A stretch of 64,000 nt of DNA from Pseudomonas sp. CC6-YY-74 (lineage in GTDB: Bacteria; Pseudomonadota; Gammaproteobacteria; Pseudomonadales; Pseudomonadaceae): positions 1,433,501 to 1,497,500 of the forward strand of contig NZ_CP019947.1 in the NCBI RefSeq assembly GCF_002025205.1, given 5' to 3'. Below the pieces are notes generated by a model. It saw only the letters and a list, made by a program, of their open reading frames with translations. It was not told the DNA's origin and searched no databases. Position 1 is the first letter of the stretch; every line of letters starts with the position of its first letter. Positions 36,400 through 48,293 of the stretch are shown piece by piece. The translations under genes were made by a program, and so were the position numbers.

Positions 36400-37875
36400 T
36401 TACCGGATGAGCCCCGTCAGCCCCGCGTTTAGCACCAAATCCAGCAGCGGTTGCGGATACACGCCAAGGAAGAACGCCAGCAGAGCGACGACCAGCAGCA
36501 TGATGCCGCCCGCACGCTGGCCCCAGTTGAATGGCGCATCGTGGCGGCGCAGGTTGGGTTCGACCATGAACAGGGTGACCACCACCCGCAGGTAATAGAA
36601 CACCCCGATCGCGCTACCGATTACCAGGGCGCCGAGCAGCCACCAGAGCTCGGCTTGTACGCCTACGGTGATGATGTAGAACTTGCCGATGAAGCCCGCG
36701 GTCAGCGGAATGCCCGCCAGCGACAGCATCATCACCGTGAGCACGGCGGTCAGGTAGGGACGGCGCCAGAACAGCCCGCGGTATTCGTAGAGCGCATCGC
36801 AGTCGCGGCCGTTGTAGGGCGTGGACATCAGGGTGACCACGCCGAAGGCGCCGAGTACGGTCAGCACGTAGGTGACCAGGTACACGCCGACCGCTTCGAC
36901 CGCCAGGCCCTCGCTGGCGATCAGGGCGACCAACAGATAGCCGAAGTGGGCAATCGAAGAGTAGCCGAGCAGGCGCTTGAGGTTGTTTTGCAGCAGGGCC
37001 AGCAGGTTGCCGAAGAGGATCGAGGCGACTGCGATTACTGCCAGTAGATCGTGCAGCGCCGGGCTCGCGGCGGCGGGTGAAAGCTGGAACAGGCGCAGCA
37101 GCACGGCGAACACGGCGACCTTGCTGGCCGTGGCGAGAAAGGCCGCAACCGGTGCTGGCGCGCCTTCGTAAACATCCGGTGTCCACAGATGAAAGGGCAC
37201 CAGCGACAGCTTGAACGCCAGGGCGACCAGCATCAGGGCCATGCCCAACTGCACCAGCGGCCCAGGCTGCGCGGCTGGCGCCAGGATGGTGCCGATCCCG
37301 GCAAAGCTCAGGCTGCCTGCATCGGCATACAGCAAGGCCATGCCGAACAACAGGAACGTTGATCCAGCGGCCGACAGCACCATGTACTTGAGGCCCGCCT
37401 CCAGCGAGCGCTTGTTGAAAAAGGCATAGGCCACCAGCCCGTAAGTCGGTAGCGAGAGCAGCTCCAGGCCAATGAATAAGCTGGCCAGGTGCTGCGCGCT
37501 GACCAGCACCAAGCCGCCTGCGGCGGCAATTAGCATCAGCAGGTAGAGCTCTTCGCGGTTACCTGGGTAGCCCTTACCCTGTTTCTCGCCGAGGTAGGCG
37601 TGGGCCAGGGTGAGGCAGGCGAGGGTGGCAACCAGTATCAGGGCCATATAGAAGCAGGCGAAACGATCCACCATCAGCAGCCCGGTGACCTGCAGCGGGG
37701 CGACCTGCAGCGCGGGCAGCAGTGACAGCAAGGCCAGGTTGAGGCCGATCACCGAGAGCACGAAACTCTGGGTATGGCTGCGCCGCCAGGCGATCCCGAG
37801 CATCACCAGCACGGCGGTGGCGCTGGTGACCAGCAGCGGCAGCAAGGCGATGAAATGATTCAGGGTCAGGTCCAT
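36400..37875 (-). CDS. nuoN: NADH-quinone oxidoreductase subunit N
   Basis: A 491-residue antiporter-like membrane subunit of complex I, contributing to proton pumping. The core has the MrpD-like Lys/Glu helices ([38 protein letters not shown] and [19 protein letters not shown]). Last gene of the nuo operon; it starts five bases after nuoM ends. The ATG at 37875 ([12 protein letters not shown]) is the normal start even though the frame stays open much further upstream through nuoM. Confidence 0.97.
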   Translation of the reverse strand: MDLTLNHFIALLPLLVTSATAVLVMLGIAWRRSHTQSFVLSVIGLNLALLSLLPALQVAPLQVTGLLMVDRFACFYMALILVATLACLTLAHAYLGEKQGKGYPGNREELYLLMLIAAAGGLVLVSAQHLASLFIGLELLSLPTYGLVAYAFFNKRSLEAGLKYMVLSAAGSTFLLFGMALLYADAGSLSFAGIGTILAPAAQPGPLVQLGMALMLVALAFKLSLVPFHLWTPDVYEGAPAPVAAFLATASKVAVFAVLLRLFQLSPAAASPALHDLLAVIAVASILFGNLLALLQNNLKRLLGYSSIAHFGYLLVALIASEGLAVEAVGVYLVTYVLTVLGAFGVVTLMSTPYNGRDCDALYEYRGLFWRRPYLTAVLTVMMLSLAGIPLTAGFIGKFYIITVGVQAELWWLLGALVIGSAIGVFYYLRVVVTLFMVEPNLRRHDAPFNWGQRAGGIMLLVVALLAFFLGVYPQPLLDLVLNAGLTGLIR

Positions 37876-37880
37876 GTGCG

Positions 37881-39413
37881 CTACCGGGCCGAAAGCAGTT
37901 GAGAGAAGGCCGTGGCCAGCCATTGCTGGACGCCGTGCATGCTCGCCGCCGAGGTGTCCAACACCGGCTGCGGATAGACCCCGAGTAGCAGCAACAAGCC
38001 AATCAGGCCGAGCATCATGCTCAGCTCGCGGCCACCCAACCCGCGCAGCGCTTCCTCGGCCTTGGCCGGGCCATAGAACGCACGCTGGATCATGATCAAC
38101 GAGTACACCGAGGCCAGCACCAGACCGCCGGTGGCGATCACGGTGACCAGCGGGGCGACCTTGAAGGCGCCGAGCAGAATCAGGAATTCGCCGACGAAGT
38201 TGCCGGTACCGGGCAAGCCCAGCGAGGCGGCGGCGAAGAACAGCATCACCCCCGGCAGATAATTCAGCCGGCCCCACAGGCCGCCCATCAGGCGCAGGTC
38301 GCGGGTGTGCAGGCGTTCATAAAGCTGGCCGCAGAGGATGAACAGCGCCGCAGCGGAGAGGCCATGGGCGAGCATCTGGATCACCACGCCTTGCAGCGCC
38401 AGCTGAGTGCCGGAATAGATGCCGATCAACACGAAGCCCATGTGCGACACGCTGGTGTAGGCAATCAGCCGTTTGATGTCGGTCTGGGCAAAGGCCAGCA
38501 GGGCGCCATAGACGATGCCCAGTACTCCGAGGCCCATGGCGATCGGGGCGAACTCGGCCGAGGCATTGGGGAACAGCGGTATGCCGAAGCGCAGCAGGCC
38601 GTAGGCCGCGGTTTTCAGCAGGATCCCGGCCAGATCGACGGAGCCGGCGGTGGGAGCCTGGGCGTGGGCATCCGGCAGCCAGGAGTGCAGCGGTACCACC
38701 GGTAACTTGACCGCGAAGGCGATAAAAAACCCGAGCATCAGGGTGTATTCGACTGCCGGATCCAGCTTGGTTTGCAGCAGCCGGGCGTAGTCGAAGGTCA
38801 GCACGCCACTGCTGTGGAAGTTGGCGAATACCAGGCCGAGAATCGCCACCAGCATGATCAGGCCGCTGGCCTGGGTGTAGATGAAGAATTTGGTCGCCGC
38901 ATTGATCCGCGAGGTCTTGCCGTCGGCCGCACTGTGGCCCCACAGAGCGATGAGGAAGTACATGGGGACCAGCATCATTTCCCAGAAGAAGAAGAACAGG
39001 AACAGATCCAGGGCCAGGAACACGCCGATTACGCCGCCGAGAATCCACATCAGGTTGAGGTGGAAAAAGCCGACGCGCTGCTGGATTTCCTGCCAGGAAC
39101 AGAGCACCGAAAGCACCCCGAGCAGACCGGTGAGCAGGATCATCAGCAGCGACAGGCCGTCCAGCGCCAGGTGCAGGCTGATACCGAAGCGCGAAATCCA
39201 CGGATACTTGAACTCCAGCTCCCAGGCCGGCTCGCGGCCGCCGCCCGGTGCCAATTGGAAGTCGCCCTGCTGCCACAACCACAGGCCGATAAGCAGTACC
39301 AACAGCATGGTCAGCAACGCCAGCCAGCGCGGCAGGGTGCTGCTATGACGCTCGGCCAACCAGCAGAGCAGGCCGCCGATAAAGGGAATCAGGACCAGCC
39401 AGGGCAGAATCAC
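37881..39413 (-). CDS. nuoM: NADH-quinone oxidoreductase subunit M
   Basis: A 510-residue antiporter-like proton-pumping subunit. It shows the key Glu helix ([23 protein letters not shown]) and Lys/His helices ([22 protein letters not shown]). It begins with GTG at 39413 (rc of CAC), reading [14 protein letters not shown], the usual NuoM start. It lies 25 bases after nuoL and ends just before nuoN. Intact. Confidence 0.97.
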   Translation of the reverse strand: MILPWLVLIPFIGGLLCWLAERHSSTLPRWLALLTMLLVLLIGLWLWQQGDFQLAPGGGREPAWELEFKYPWISRFGISLHLALDGLSLLMILLTGLLGVLSVLCSWQEIQQRVGFFHLNLMWILGGVIGVFLALDLFLFFFFWEMMLVPMYFLIALWGHSAADGKTSRINAATKFFIYTQASGLIMLVAILGLVFANFHSSGVLTFDYARLLQTKLDPAVEYTLMLGFFIAFAVKLPVVPLHSWLPDAHAQAPTAGSVDLAGILLKTAAYGLLRFGIPLFPNASAEFAPIAMGLGVLGIVYGALLAFAQTDIKRLIAYTSVSHMGFVLIGIYSGTQLALQGVVIQMLAHGLSAAALFILCGQLYERLHTRDLRLMGGLWGRLNYLPGVMLFFAAASLGLPGTGNFVGEFLILLGAFKVAPLVTVIATGGLVLASVYSLIMIQRAFYGPAKAEEALRGLGGRELSMMLGLIGLLLLLGVYPQPVLDTSAASMHGVQQWLATAFSQLLSAR

Positions 39414-39438
39414 GTGGTCACGCTCCTTGGTTGCATGA

Positions 39439-41286
39439 TCAGAGCACCTTCAACAGGGCGAGCAGCAGTACGCCGCCGGCAACCAGGGTTGCGGTATACC
39501 AGCGTAACTGGCCGGTCTGGCTGCGGCTGAGTAACAGGTGCAGGACCCGGGCCAGGCGCGGCAACAGGCCGATGCTGCGGTCGAACGGATCACGCCGCAG
39601 CACCCGGCAGAGCCACAGGTAGGGCTTGACGAACAGTCGGTCGTAGAGCCAGTCGAAGCCCCAGGCGGCGAACCACCAGGCACTGAAGAACCGCCCTGGC
39701 GCACTGGCGGCCAGACGCCTGACCAGCCCGCGCTGGCCGAGAAACAGGGCTGCGGCAGCAGCGATGCCCAGCATCGCGATCAGGCCGGAGAACAGTTCCA
39801 GGCCGTGTTTACCTTCGCCCCCGGCATGCCCGACGCTGTCTGGCAGCACCCCGGCCAGTGGCGGCTCGATCAGCGCACCGACGAAGGTCGACAACAGCAT
39901 CAACAGCGTCAGCGGCAGCCAGTAGGCGATGCCCTTGCCCGCATGGGCCTCGGTCTGTTGCGGGCCGTGGAAGACGATGAAAATCAGGCGGAAGGTATAC
40001 AACGAGGTCAGCACGGCGCCGAGCAGACCGGCCAGCAGCAGCTGCTGGTTACCGCTGGCCAGGGCTTCCCAGAGGATTTCATCCTTGGAGTAGAAGCCGG
40101 CCGTGACCAGGGGTAGGGCGGCCAATGCCGAGCCGCCGACCAGAAAGCACAGGTAGGCCAACGGCAGGGGCTTGCGCAGTCCACCCATCTTGAAGATGTT
40201 CTGCTCATGGTGGCAGGCGACGATTACCGCGCCAGCGGTGAGGAACAGCAGGGCCTTGAAGAAGGCATGGGTCATCAGGTGGAAAATCGCCGCCTGCCAG
40301 GCGCCAACGCCGAGCGCGAGGAACATGTAGCCGATCTGGCTCATGGTCGAGTAGGCGAGAATGCGCTTGATGTCGGTTTGCACCAGGGCGGCGCAACCGG
40401 CCAGCAGCAGGGTTACGCCGCCGATCATGCCGACCAGCCCCAGGGTCAGGGGCGTCAGGCTGAACAAGCCATGACAGCGGGCGATCAGGTAGACCCCGGC
40501 GGTGACCATGGTCGCCGCGTGGATCAGCGCGGAGACCGGGGTCGGCCCGGCCATTGCGTCGGCCAGCCAGGTCTGCAAGGGCAGTTGCGCCGACTTGCCC
40601 ACCGCGCCGCCGAGCAGCAGCAGGGTCGCGGTGGTTAACAGCGGATCGCCACTGGCGAATTTCTGCGGGGCCAGCAGCAGTATTTCCTGGATATTCAGGG
40701 TGCCGAAGGCATGGAACAACACGAACAGGCCCAGGGCCATGAACACATCGCCGATGCGGGTGACGATAAAGGCCTTGAGCGCCGCGCCGCCGTTGGCCGG
40801 GTTACGGTAGTAGAAGCCGATCAGCAAGTAGCTGCACAGGCCCACGCCTTCCCAGCCGAAGTACAGCAGCAGCAGGTTGTCGCCGAGCACCAGCAACAAC
40901 ATGCTGGCGATAAACAGGTTCATGTAGGCGAAGAACCGCGAATAGCCTTCCTCGCCGCGCATGTACCAGGAGGCAAACAGATGGATCAGAAAGCCCACGC
41001 CGGTGACCACGCCGAGCATGGTCAGCGACAAACCATCCAGATGCAGGGCGAAGCGCGGGGTAAAGCCATCTACCGCCAGCCACTGCCATAACACCTGCAC
41101 ATGGATTCCCGCAGCCGGTGTGGCCGTGAGAAATTGCCAGCCGGCGAACAGGCTGAATAGTGCGGCCAGACCCACCGAACCAACGCCGATCAGCGCCGTG
41201 AGCTGTTCCGGGAAGCGCCCACGGGAGAAAGCCAGCAGGCAAAAACCCAACAGGGGAAACAGCAGCGTCAGGTAGAGAAGGTTCAT
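39439..41286 (-). CDS. nuoL: NADH-quinone oxidoreductase subunit L
   Basis: A 615-residue antiporter-like subunit with the long C-terminal lateral helix that couples the proton channels. Motifs: [21 protein letters not shown] (Glu), [35 protein letters not shown] (Lys/His) and [15 protein letters not shown]. It starts with an ATGA overlap with the nuoK stop. Intact and of normal length. Confidence 0.97.
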   Translation of the reverse strand: MNLLYLTLLFPLLGFCLLAFSRGRFPEQLTALIGVGSVGLAALFSLFAGWQFLTATPAAGIHVQVLWQWLAVDGFTPRFALHLDGLSLTMLGVVTGVGFLIHLFASWYMRGEEGYSRFFAYMNLFIASMLLLVLGDNLLLLYFGWEGVGLCSYLLIGFYYRNPANGGAALKAFIVTRIGDVFMALGLFVLFHAFGTLNIQEILLLAPQKFASGDPLLTTATLLLLGGAVGKSAQLPLQTWLADAMAGPTPVSALIHAATMVTAGVYLIARCHGLFSLTPLTLGLVGMIGGVTLLLAGCAALVQTDIKRILAYSTMSQIGYMFLALGVGAWQAAIFHLMTHAFFKALLFLTAGAVIVACHHEQNIFKMGGLRKPLPLAYLCFLVGGSALAALPLVTAGFYSKDEILWEALASGNQQLLLAGLLGAVLTSLYTFRLIFIVFHGPQQTEAHAGKGIAYWLPLTLLMLLSTFVGALIEPPLAGVLPDSVGHAGGEGKHGLELFSGLIAMLGIAAAAALFLGQRGLVRRLAASAPGRFFSAWWFAAWGFDWLYDRLFVKPYLWLCRVLRRDPFDRSIGLLPRLARVLHLLLSRSQTGQLRWYTATLVAGGVLLLALLKVL

Positions 41287-41594
41287 CCGTGCATCTCACT
41301 GGCAGCGTCGATGTCCAGGGTGTGAAAACGGCGGTACAGCTGCAGCAACATGGCCAGGCCGACGGCCGCCTCGGCAGCCGCCAGGGTGATTACCAGGATG
41401 AACATCACTTGGCCATCGGCCTGCGCCCAGCGACTGCCGGCGACGATAAAGGCCAGGCCGGCGGCGTTCATCATGATTTCCAGGCTCATCAGGACGAAGA
41501 GGATGTTGCGCCGAACCATCAGGCCGACCAGGCCCAGGCAGAACAGCACCCCTGCCAGCGCCAGGCCGTGTTCCAGCGGAATGGAGCTGATCAT
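41283..41594 (-). CDS. nuoK: NADH-quinone oxidoreductase subunit K
   Basis: A 103-residue three-helix subunit with the two buried glutamates of the proton path ([16 protein letters not shown] and [14 protein letters not shown]). Overlaps nuoJ and nuoL by four bases at each end, indicating translational coupling. Near-identical in length to P. aeruginosa NuoK. Confidence 0.97.
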   Translation of the reverse strand: MISSIPLEHGLALAGVLFCLGLVGLMVRRNILFVLMSLEIMMNAAGLAFIVAGSRWAQADGQVMFILVITLAAAEAAVGLAMLLQLYRRFHTLDIDAASEMHG

Positions 41595-42091
41595 GGCTGC
41601 GCCTCGGATCGACCCAGGTGGAAGGCGACGACCAGTGCCGCCAGGAGCAGTAGGGACGCCAGTTCGACCACCAACAGGTACGGGCCGAACAAGCTGATAC
41701 CGACGGCCTTGGCCGCCACTGTCTGGCTGCCCAGTACGGCGCCACTAGGTGTGCCGAACAGCGTGTAGAGCAACTCGCCGAGCAGCAATAACGCCAGCAG
41801 CGCCGGCCCCAGCCAGATGCCCGGGGTCAGCCAGTGGCGCTCCTGTTCGATGGCCGCCGGGCCGAGGTTGAGCATCATCACCACGAAGACGAACAGCACC
41901 ATGATCGCCCCCGCGTAGACGATGACCTCCAGGGCGCCGGCGAAAGGCGCGCCGAGGGCGAAAAAACACATCGCCACCGCCAGCAGCGAGATGATCAGGT
42001 AGAGCAAGGCGTGCATCGGATTGCGGTTACTGATCACTCGCAAGGTCGCGAGCACCGCGATACCGGCAGCGAAATAGAAGGCGAACTCCAT
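41591..42091 (-). CDS. nuoJ: NADH-quinone oxidoreductase subunit J
   Basis: A 166-residue five-helix membrane subunit ([20 protein letters not shown], then the TM3 pi-bulge region [19 protein letters not shown]). It helps link the quinone site to the proton channels. Starts 16 bases after nuoI and overlaps nuoK by four bases. Intact. Confidence 0.96.
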   Translation of the reverse strand: MEFAFYFAAGIAVLATLRVISNRNPMHALLYLIISLLAVAMCFFALGAPFAGALEVIVYAGAIMVLFVFVVMMLNLGPAAIEQERHWLTPGIWLGPALLALLLLGELLYTLFGTPSGAVLGSQTVAAKAVGISLFGPYLLVVELASLLLLAALVVAFHLGRSEAQP

Positions 42092-42107
42092 CAGCGGCTC
42101 CTCGGCA

Positions 42108-42656
42108 TCATGGCAACAACCCCTTGACGTTGACCGGCTCGGCCTCGTTTTGCGCCGCGCCTTTGGGTTTTCCAGCGATGGCCAGGCCGGCGATACGGTA
42201 GAAGTTGTAATCCGGGTACTTGCCGGGGCCGGCGATCAACAGATCGTCCTTCTCGTACACCAGTTCCTGGCGCTTGAACTCGGCCATCTCGAAGTCTGGG
42301 GTCAGCTGGATGGCGTTGGTCGGACAGGCCTCTTCGCACAAACCGCAGAAAATGCAGCGCGAAAAGTTGATGCGGAAGAACTCGGGATACCAGCGGCCAT
42401 CGGCGCTTTCCGCCTTCTGCAGGGAGATGCAGGCCACCGGACAGGCCACCGCGCAGAGGTTGCAGGCCACGCAGCGCTCCTCGCCGTCCGGGTCGCGGGT
42501 CAGCACGATGCGACCGCGATAACGCGGCGGCAGGTACACCGGCTCCTCGGGATATTGCAGGGTGTCGCGCTTGCGCCAAGCATGGGCAAAGATCATTGCC
42601 AGGCTGCGCAACTGGGTGAAGGTGCCATGCAGGATGTGCCAGATATAGCTGAACAT
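42108..42656 (-). CDS. nuoI: NADH-quinone oxidoreductase subunit I
   Basis: A 182-residue peripheral-arm protein with two [4Fe-4S] clusters (N6a/N6b) bound by [16 protein letters not shown] and [16 protein letters not shown]. It passes electrons toward NuoB (N2). It lies ten bases after nuoH; the ATG is at 42656. Intact. Confidence 0.97.
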   Translation of the reverse strand: MFSYIWHILHGTFTQLRSLAMIFAHAWRKRDTLQYPEEPVYLPPRYRGRIVLTRDPDGEERCVACNLCAVACPVACISLQKAESADGRWYPEFFRINFSRCIFCGLCEEACPTNAIQLTPDFEMAEFKRQELVYEKDDLLIAGPGKYPDYNFYRIAGLAIAGKPKGAAQNEAEPVNVKGLLP

Positions 42657-42666
42657 ACTGGTCTCC

Positions 42667-43647
42667 CTAGTCGGCGGCGGCCAGCACCAAAGCGCCGGTC
42701 ACCAACAGGTTGAGCAGGGTCAGAGGCAGGCAGAAGACCCAGCTGAAGCTCATCACCTGGTCATAGCGCGGCCGCGGGATGGCGGCGCGCAGGAGGATGA
42801 ACAGCATGATGAAGAATCCGGTCTTCAGGACGAACCAGGCGAATGGCGGCAGCAGCGGACCATGCCAGCCGCCGAAGAACAGGGTCACCAGCAGCGCCGA
42901 GATCAGCACGATGCCGATGTATTCGCCGACGAAGAACATGCCCCATTTCATCCCGGCGTATTCGATGTGATAGCCGTCGGCCAGTTCCTGTTCGGCTTCC
43001 GGCTGGTCGAACGGGTGGCGGTGGGTGACCGCCACTCCGGCAATGAAGAAGGTACAGAAACCGAGAAATTGCGGAATGATGAACCACAGGTGCTGGTGTT
43101 GGTATTCGACGATGTCGCGCAGGTTGAACGACCCGGCCTGGGCCACCACGCCCATCAGCGCCAGGCCCATGAACACTTCGTAGGACACCGTCTGCGCCGA
43201 GGCGCGCAGGCTGCCGAGCAGGGCGAACTTGTTGTTGCTGGCCCAGCCGGCGAACAGCACTGCATACACCGACAAACCGGCCATGGCGAAGAAGAACAGC
43301 AAACCAATATTAAGGTCGGCCACGCCCCAGGTCGGGGTGATCGGCACCACCACGAAGGCGATCAGCAGCGCGCTCATGGCCATAACCGGCGCCAGGGTGA
43401 AGATGAATCTGTCGGCGAACGGCGGCGTCCAGTCTTCCTTGAAGAACATCTTGAGCATGTCCGCGGCGATCTGGAACATGCCGAAAGGGCCAACTCGATT
43501 GGGTCCGTAACGATCCTGCCAGAGACCCAGCAGGCGTCGCTCGACCCAGCTGAGCAGGGCACCGCAAATCACCACGCTGAGCAGAATCACCACGGCCTTG
43601 AGTACCGCGAGCACGATCGCGAGCAACTCGGGTGTCAACCAGTTCAT
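42667..43647 (-). CDS. nuoH: NADH-quinone oxidoreductase subunit H
   Basis: A 326-residue membrane subunit at the foot of the quinone cavity. Conserved blocks: [21 protein letters not shown], the charged E-channel loop ([31 protein letters not shown]) and [11 protein letters not shown]. Its start overlaps the nuoG stop (ATGA). Intact. Confidence 0.97.
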   Translation of the reverse strand: MNWLTPELLAIVLAVLKAVVILLSVVICGALLSWVERRLLGLWQDRYGPNRVGPFGMFQIAADMLKMFFKEDWTPPFADRFIFTLAPVMAMSALLIAFVVVPITPTWGVADLNIGLLFFFAMAGLSVYAVLFAGWASNNKFALLGSLRASAQTVSYEVFMGLALMGVVAQAGSFNLRDIVEYQHQHLWFIIPQFLGFCTFFIAGVAVTHRHPFDQPEAEQELADGYHIEYAGMKWGMFFVGEYIGIVLISALLVTLFFGGWHGPLLPPFAWFVLKTGFFIMLFILLRAAIPRPRYDQVMSFSWVFCLPLTLLNLLVTGALVLAAAD

Positions 43648-46373
43648 GGCGTCGCCTCCTGCAGCGCAGTTACCACGGCGCCAGCGATCACTGCCGGAAT
43701 CCCGGGCAAACCGACAGGCAGGCCGATCAGGCCAGTAGCCAACTCGTCACACACGCGCAACGGCAGGCGCAGTAGCTGACCGTCGAGGGTAAGCGCGACT
43801 AGCGCGCCGTCACCAAGGCCGAGGCGCTCGGCGTCGACCTCGCCCAACGCCACATAGGGCTGCGGGATGCGCGTCTGCAGCGGCGCGGCGCGGGCGGAGG
43901 TTTCTTCACTGCCGAACAGGTGATGCAAGGGCACGGCCTGCCAGGTGCCAGGTGCCGGCTCGAACGCGGCGGGCACGCCGAACCAGGGCAGCGCTTGACC
44001 CTTTGCCTCGATCAGGCGCACGCCCGGATCGCCAGCGCGAAGATGGCCGCCGACTTCGTCCTGGAATTTGTTCCACGCCTGCGGCGAGTTCCAGCCGGGT
44101 GACCAGGCAAAGGGAATCTGCTGGCGGTGTTCCTGACTGCCGGAATAACCTTCCATGGAAAAGGCCAGAGCCGAGTCCTGATCCTGCGGCTGGCGTGGCT
44201 CATGCACGCTGATATTGGCGCGCATGGCGGTGCGCCCGCTGTAGCGCAAGGGTTCGCGCGCCAGCTTGAGGCCTTTGATGCGGAACGAGGCATTCGGCGC
44301 GGCTTCGCCAATTCGGGCCAGCAGCCTGTTGCTAGCGGCACAGGCGGCGGTGACTTCATCCAGTTGGGTCCAGTCGACCGGCTTGCTGAGCAGGGTGCTG
44401 TGCAGCGCATGCAGCCAGCGCCAGCTTTCGCGCACCAGCACCTTGGCGTCGTAATAGGTGGGGTCAAATACCTGGAAAAAGCGCTGGGCGCGGCCTTCCT
44501 GGCTGACCAGGGTGCCGTCGGCTTCGGCAAAACTGGCCGCGGGCAGCAGCAGGTGAGCTTTGGCGGTGGTGGCCGTGTGTTGATGATCGGCGACTATCAC
44601 CAGCTTGGCGGCCTGCAGCGCGGCGTCGACCCTGGCGCTGGCAGCGCGGCGGTAGAGGTCGTTTTCCAGCACCACCACGGCATCGGCCTGACCGCTGCTC
44701 AGGGTCAGCAAGGCGGCGTCCAGCGATTTTTCTTCTAGCTGTTCACCCAGCAGCAGCGCCAGGCCCAGGCTGTTGGCTTCCGCCACGACCAGGCTGATGG
44801 AGGCGTTTTTGCCCCGGTTGCGCAAGGCACTGGCGATATTCGCGGCCGCCTCAAGCAGCGCGGTGCAGCCCAGGGAGGCGCCGCAGACCAGCAAGGGGCG
44901 CTCGGCGTCGAGCAGGGCCGCGGCGATGCGCTGCGCCAGGTCGACGGCGTCGCCTGGCAAGCCCAGTACCGCTGGCGCGTTTGGGTCGATGGCGTGGGCC
45001 ACGGCGCAGCCCAGGCGCGCCAGGTCGGTTGGGGCGGCATGCACGCACTCGGCGGCGATGTCATCCAGGCGAGTGGCCGTGACGCTGGCGATAAACAACG
45101 GGTGCAATGCCCGTTGGCCAACATTCTGCACGGCGGCATTGTGCCATGGCGCAATGTTCATCGCGGCGGCCATGGCAGTGGCCTTGCCTTTCACCGCCTG
45201 GCGCAGGGCCAACGCGAGCCGGGCGGCGGTCTGGGTCAGATCTTCGCCGAGGATGAACACGGCATCGTGGCTTTCCACGTCGCGCAGGGTCGGTGCCGGC
45301 AGCGGCCCGTTCAGCAGCAGATCGCGGATCAGGCGCAGGTTCTCCAGTTCTGCGGCGCCAATGCCGCAATAGTAGTTTGCGCTGCCGACCAGCTCACGCA
45401 GGGCGAAGTTGCTCTCCAGACTGGCGCGGGGCGAGCCAATGCCGATCACCTTGCGCGGCTTGAGCAACGCCGCAGCCTGATCGAGGGCCGAGTCGAGGCC
45501 CATCTTCATCTTGCTCAGCATCATCATCGGCTGGCGCGGGCGGTCTGCGCGGTTGACATGGCCATAGCCGAAACGCCCACGGTCGCAGAGAAAGTACTGA
45601 TTCACCGCGCCATTGAAGCGGTTTTCGATACGCCGGATCTCGCCGTAGCGCTCGCCGGGACTGATGTTGCAGCCAAGCGAGCAGCCATGGCAGATGCTCG
45701 GAGCGAACTGCATGTCCCACTTGCGGTTGTAGCGGGCCGAGTGGGTCTTGTCGGTGAACACCCCGGTCGGACAGACCTCGGTGAGGTTGCCGGAGAACTC
45801 GCTTTCCAGCACCCCGTCCGTTACGCGGCCGAAATACAGATTTTCATGGGCGCCATACACGCCCAGGTCGCTGCCGCCGGCGTAGTCCTGGTAGTAGCGC
45901 ACGCAGCGGTAGCAGGCGATGCAGCGGTTCATTTCGTGGCCGATGAAGGGGCCCAAGTCCTGGTTCTGGTGAGTGCGTTTGCTGAAACGGTAACGCCGGC
46001 GGTTGTGCCCGCTCATCACCGTCATGTCCTGCAGGTGGCAGTGGCCGCCTTCCTCGCATACCGGGCAGTCATGCGGGTGATTGGTCATCAGCCACTCGAC
46101 CACGCTGGCGCGGAACTGGCGGGCTTCCTCGTCGTCGATGGAAATCCAGCTGTTGTCGCTGGCCGGGGTCATGCAGGACATCACCAGGCGCCCACGCGTA
46201 TCGTTCTCGTCGCTGAACTGCTTGACCGCGCACTGCCGGCAGGCGCCCACGCTGCCGAGCGCCGGATGCCAGCAGAAATAGGGAATATCCAGCCCCAGCG
46301 ACAGGCAGGCCTGGAGCAGGTTAGCCGCACCATCGACTTCGAATGCTTTGCCGTCTACGTGAATAGTGGCCAT
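43644..46373 (-). CDS. nuoG: NADH-quinone oxidoreductase subunit G
   Basis: A 909-residue molybdopterin-oxidoreductase-like subunit. N-terminal [2Fe-2S] ferredoxin domain ([19 protein letters not shown]), His-ligated cluster ([14 protein letters not shown]), [16 protein letters not shown] and, as in bacteria with the extra cluster N7, CHGCSLGCN. The large C-terminal domain carries no molybdenum cofactor and is structural. It lies 81 bases after nuoF. Intact across 2.7 kb without any homopolymer lesion, in contrast to nuoA. Confidence 0.97.
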   Translation of the reverse strand: MATIHVDGKAFEVDGAANLLQACLSLGLDIPYFCWHPALGSVGACRQCAVKQFSDENDTRGRLVMSCMTPASDNSWISIDDEEARQFRASVVEWLMTNHPHDCPVCEEGGHCHLQDMTVMSGHNRRRYRFSKRTHQNQDLGPFIGHEMNRCIACYRCVRYYQDYAGGSDLGVYGAHENLYFGRVTDGVLESEFSGNLTEVCPTGVFTDKTHSARYNRKWDMQFAPSICHGCSLGCNISPGERYGEIRRIENRFNGAVNQYFLCDRGRFGYGHVNRADRPRQPMMMLSKMKMGLDSALDQAAALLKPRKVIGIGSPRASLESNFALRELVGSANYYCGIGAAELENLRLIRDLLLNGPLPAPTLRDVESHDAVFILGEDLTQTAARLALALRQAVKGKATAMAAAMNIAPWHNAAVQNVGQRALHPLFIASVTATRLDDIAAECVHAAPTDLARLGCAVAHAIDPNAPAVLGLPGDAVDLAQRIAAALLDAERPLLVCGASLGCTALLEAAANIASALRNRGKNASISLVVAEANSLGLALLLGEQLEEKSLDAALLTLSSGQADAVVVLENDLYRRAASARVDAALQAAKLVIVADHQHTATTAKAHLLLPAASFAEADGTLVSQEGRAQRFFQVFDPTYYDAKVLVRESWRWLHALHSTLLSKPVDWTQLDEVTAACAASNRLLARIGEAAPNASFRIKGLKLAREPLRYSGRTAMRANISVHEPRQPQDQDSALAFSMEGYSGSQEHRQQIPFAWSPGWNSPQAWNKFQDEVGGHLRAGDPGVRLIEAKGQALPWFGVPAAFEPAPGTWQAVPLHHLFGSEETSARAAPLQTRIPQPYVALGEVDAERLGLGDGALVALTLDGQLLRLPLRVCDELATGLIGLPVGLPGIPAVIAGAVVTALQEATP

Positions 46374-46454
46374 TTCTTCAGTCTTCTTATGCCCATGGGA
46401 GTGGGCGGGCTAAGGTCATCGTTGCTGCGCCTGCGGCCTGCGCCGCCCATGCTG

Positions 46455-47798
46455 TTACACACCGAGCGCCTGGTTGGTCGGGGTCAGGGGCGTTGTGGCA
46501 ATCCCCGCCTCGAATTCTTCACGAAAATACTTGAGTGCACTGGCCAGCGGCTCCACAGCGCCCGGGGCATGGGCGCAGAAGGTCTTGCCTGGGCCGAGGA
46601 AGTTGCACAGTTGTTCGAGGATTTCGAGATCGCCGGGTTGGCCCTGGCCGCATTCCAGCGCGCTGAGCAGCTTGACGCTCCAGGGCAGACCATCGCGGCA
46701 GGGGGTGCAGAAACCGCAGGATTCGCGGGCGAAGAACACCTCCATATTGCGCAGCAGGCCGACCATATTGACGCTGTCGTCCAGCGCCATGGCCAGACCG
46801 GTGCCCAGGCGCGTGCCGACTTTGGCGATGCCGGTGCTACACATCGGCGCATCCAGATGCTCGGGCAGCAGGAAGCCGGTGCCGGCACCGCCCGGCTGCC
46901 AGGCTTTTAGCCGATAGCCGTCGCGCATGCCGCCGGCGTAGTCCTCCAGCAGCTCACGTGCCGGGATGCCGAAGGGCAACTCCCAGAGTCCGGGGTGCCT
47001 CACCTTGCCGGAGAAACCCAGCAGCTTGCTGCCCATGTCTTCACTGCCGGAGCGGGCCAGGGCCTTGTACCAGTCGACGCCGTTGCCGATGATCGCCGGC
47101 ACGTTGCACAAGGTCTCGACGTTGTTGACGCAGGTCGGCTTGCCCCAAACCCCGACGGCGGCCGGGAAGGGCGGCTTGGCCCGCGGGTTGGCGCGGCGCC
47201 CTTCGAGAGAGTTGATCAGCGCGGTTTCTTCGCCGCAGATATAGCGACCGGCGCCGCTGTGCACCAGCAGCTCGAAGTCGAAGCCGCTACCGAGGATATT
47301 GCGCCCGAGCAGGCCGGCCGCCTCGGCCTCGGCGATGGCGCGCTTGAGGTGCCGTGCGCAATCGACGTATTCGCCGCGCAGGAAGATATAGCCACGATAG
47401 GCCTTGAGCGCGCAGGCGCTGATCAGCATGCCTTCGATCAGCAGGTGCGGCAGCTGCTCCATCAGCAGGCGATCCTTGTAGGTGTTGGGCTCCATCTCGT
47501 CGGCGTTGCACAGCAGGTAGCGTTGGTTCTGTGTGTCGTCTTGGGGCATCAGCCCCCACTTCACCCCGGTGGGGAAGCCGGCGCCGCCACGGCCCTTGAG
47601 GCCGCTGTCCTTGACCTGTTGGGTGATCTGCTCCGGGCTGAACTGAGCGAGCGCCTTGCGCGCGGCGGCATAACCGTTCTGGCGGACGTATTCATCGAGC
47701 CAGACCGGTTCGCCGTCGTCCCGCAGGCGCCAGGTCAGTGGCTGGTTTTCAGCGCTGCGCGGGCTGTGGTTGGCGGTACTGAAGGAGACGCAGCTCAT
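46455..47798 (-). CDS. nuoF: NADH-quinone oxidoreductase subunit F
   Basis: A 447-residue NADH-oxidising subunit. FMN site [21 protein letters not shown] region [19 protein letters not shown] and the [4Fe-4S] N3 cluster motif [12 protein letters not shown]. Overlaps the nuoE stop by four bases. The 81-base gap to nuoG is the widest in the operon after nuoA and shows no terminator. Intact. Confidence 0.97.
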   Translation of the reverse strand: MSCVSFSTANHSPRSAENQPLTWRLRDDGEPVWLDEYVRQNGYAAARKALAQFSPEQITQQVKDSGLKGRGGAGFPTGVKWGLMPQDDTQNQRYLLCNADEMEPNTYKDRLLMEQLPHLLIEGMLISACALKAYRGYIFLRGEYVDCARHLKRAIAEAEAAGLLGRNILGSGFDFELLVHSGAGRYICGEETALINSLEGRRANPRAKPPFPAAVGVWGKPTCVNNVETLCNVPAIIGNGVDWYKALARSGSEDMGSKLLGFSGKVRHPGLWELPFGIPARELLEDYAGGMRDGYRLKAWQPGGAGTGFLLPEHLDAPMCSTGIAKVGTRLGTGLAMALDDSVNMVGLLRNMEVFFARESCGFCTPCRDGLPWSVKLLSALECGQGQPGDLEILEQLCNFLGPGKTFCAHAPGAVEPLASALKYFREEFEAGIATTPLTPTNQALGV

Positions 47799-48292
47799 GG
47801 GTAGCGCTCCAGTAGCTGGGCCACATTGCCGGCATCCAGGTGGCTGTAGGTGTCGTCGTCGATCATCAGGGTCGGCGCCTTGTCACAGTTGCCCAGGCAG
47901 CACACCGGCAGCAGGGTGAAGCGGTTGTCGGCGCTGGTTTCACCGAGGCCGATGCCGAGCCGTTGCTGCAACGTGGCCTGGATCGCCTCATGGCCCTGGA
48001 GATAGCAGACCATGCTGTCGCACAGGCGAATGATGTGGCGGCCCACCGGCTGGCGAAAAATCTGGCTGTAGAAGGTGGCTACGCCTTCCACGTCGCTGGC
48101 CGGGATGCCGAGCATCTCGCCAATGGCAGGAATTGCGCCGTCCGGCACCCAACCGCGCTGCTGCTGGACGATTTTCAGCGCCTCGATGGACGCCGCGCGG
48201 GGGTCTTCGTAATGCGCAAGTTCGTGTTCGATGGCCATGCGTTCGCTGGCGCTGAGGATGAAACGGTCGGTTTGGATCAACGAGTCAGTCAT
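47795..48292 (-). CDS. nuoE: NADH-quinone oxidoreductase subunit E
   Basis: A 165-residue thioredoxin-fold subunit binding the off-pathway [2Fe-2S] cluster N1a, ligands in [11 protein letters not shown] (C-x4-C) and [10 protein letters not shown] (C-x3-C). It starts just after the nuoCD stop and overlaps nuoF. Intact and of normal length. Confidence 0.97.
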   Translation of the reverse strand: MTDSLIQTDRFILSASERMAIEHELAHYEDPRAASIEALKIVQQQRGWVPDGAIPAIGEMLGIPASDVEGVATFYSQIFRQPVGRHIIRLCDSMVCYLQGHEAIQATLQQRLGIGLGETSADNRFTLLPVCCLGNCDKAPTLMIDDDTYSHLDAGNVAQLLERYP

Positions 48293-48293
48293 A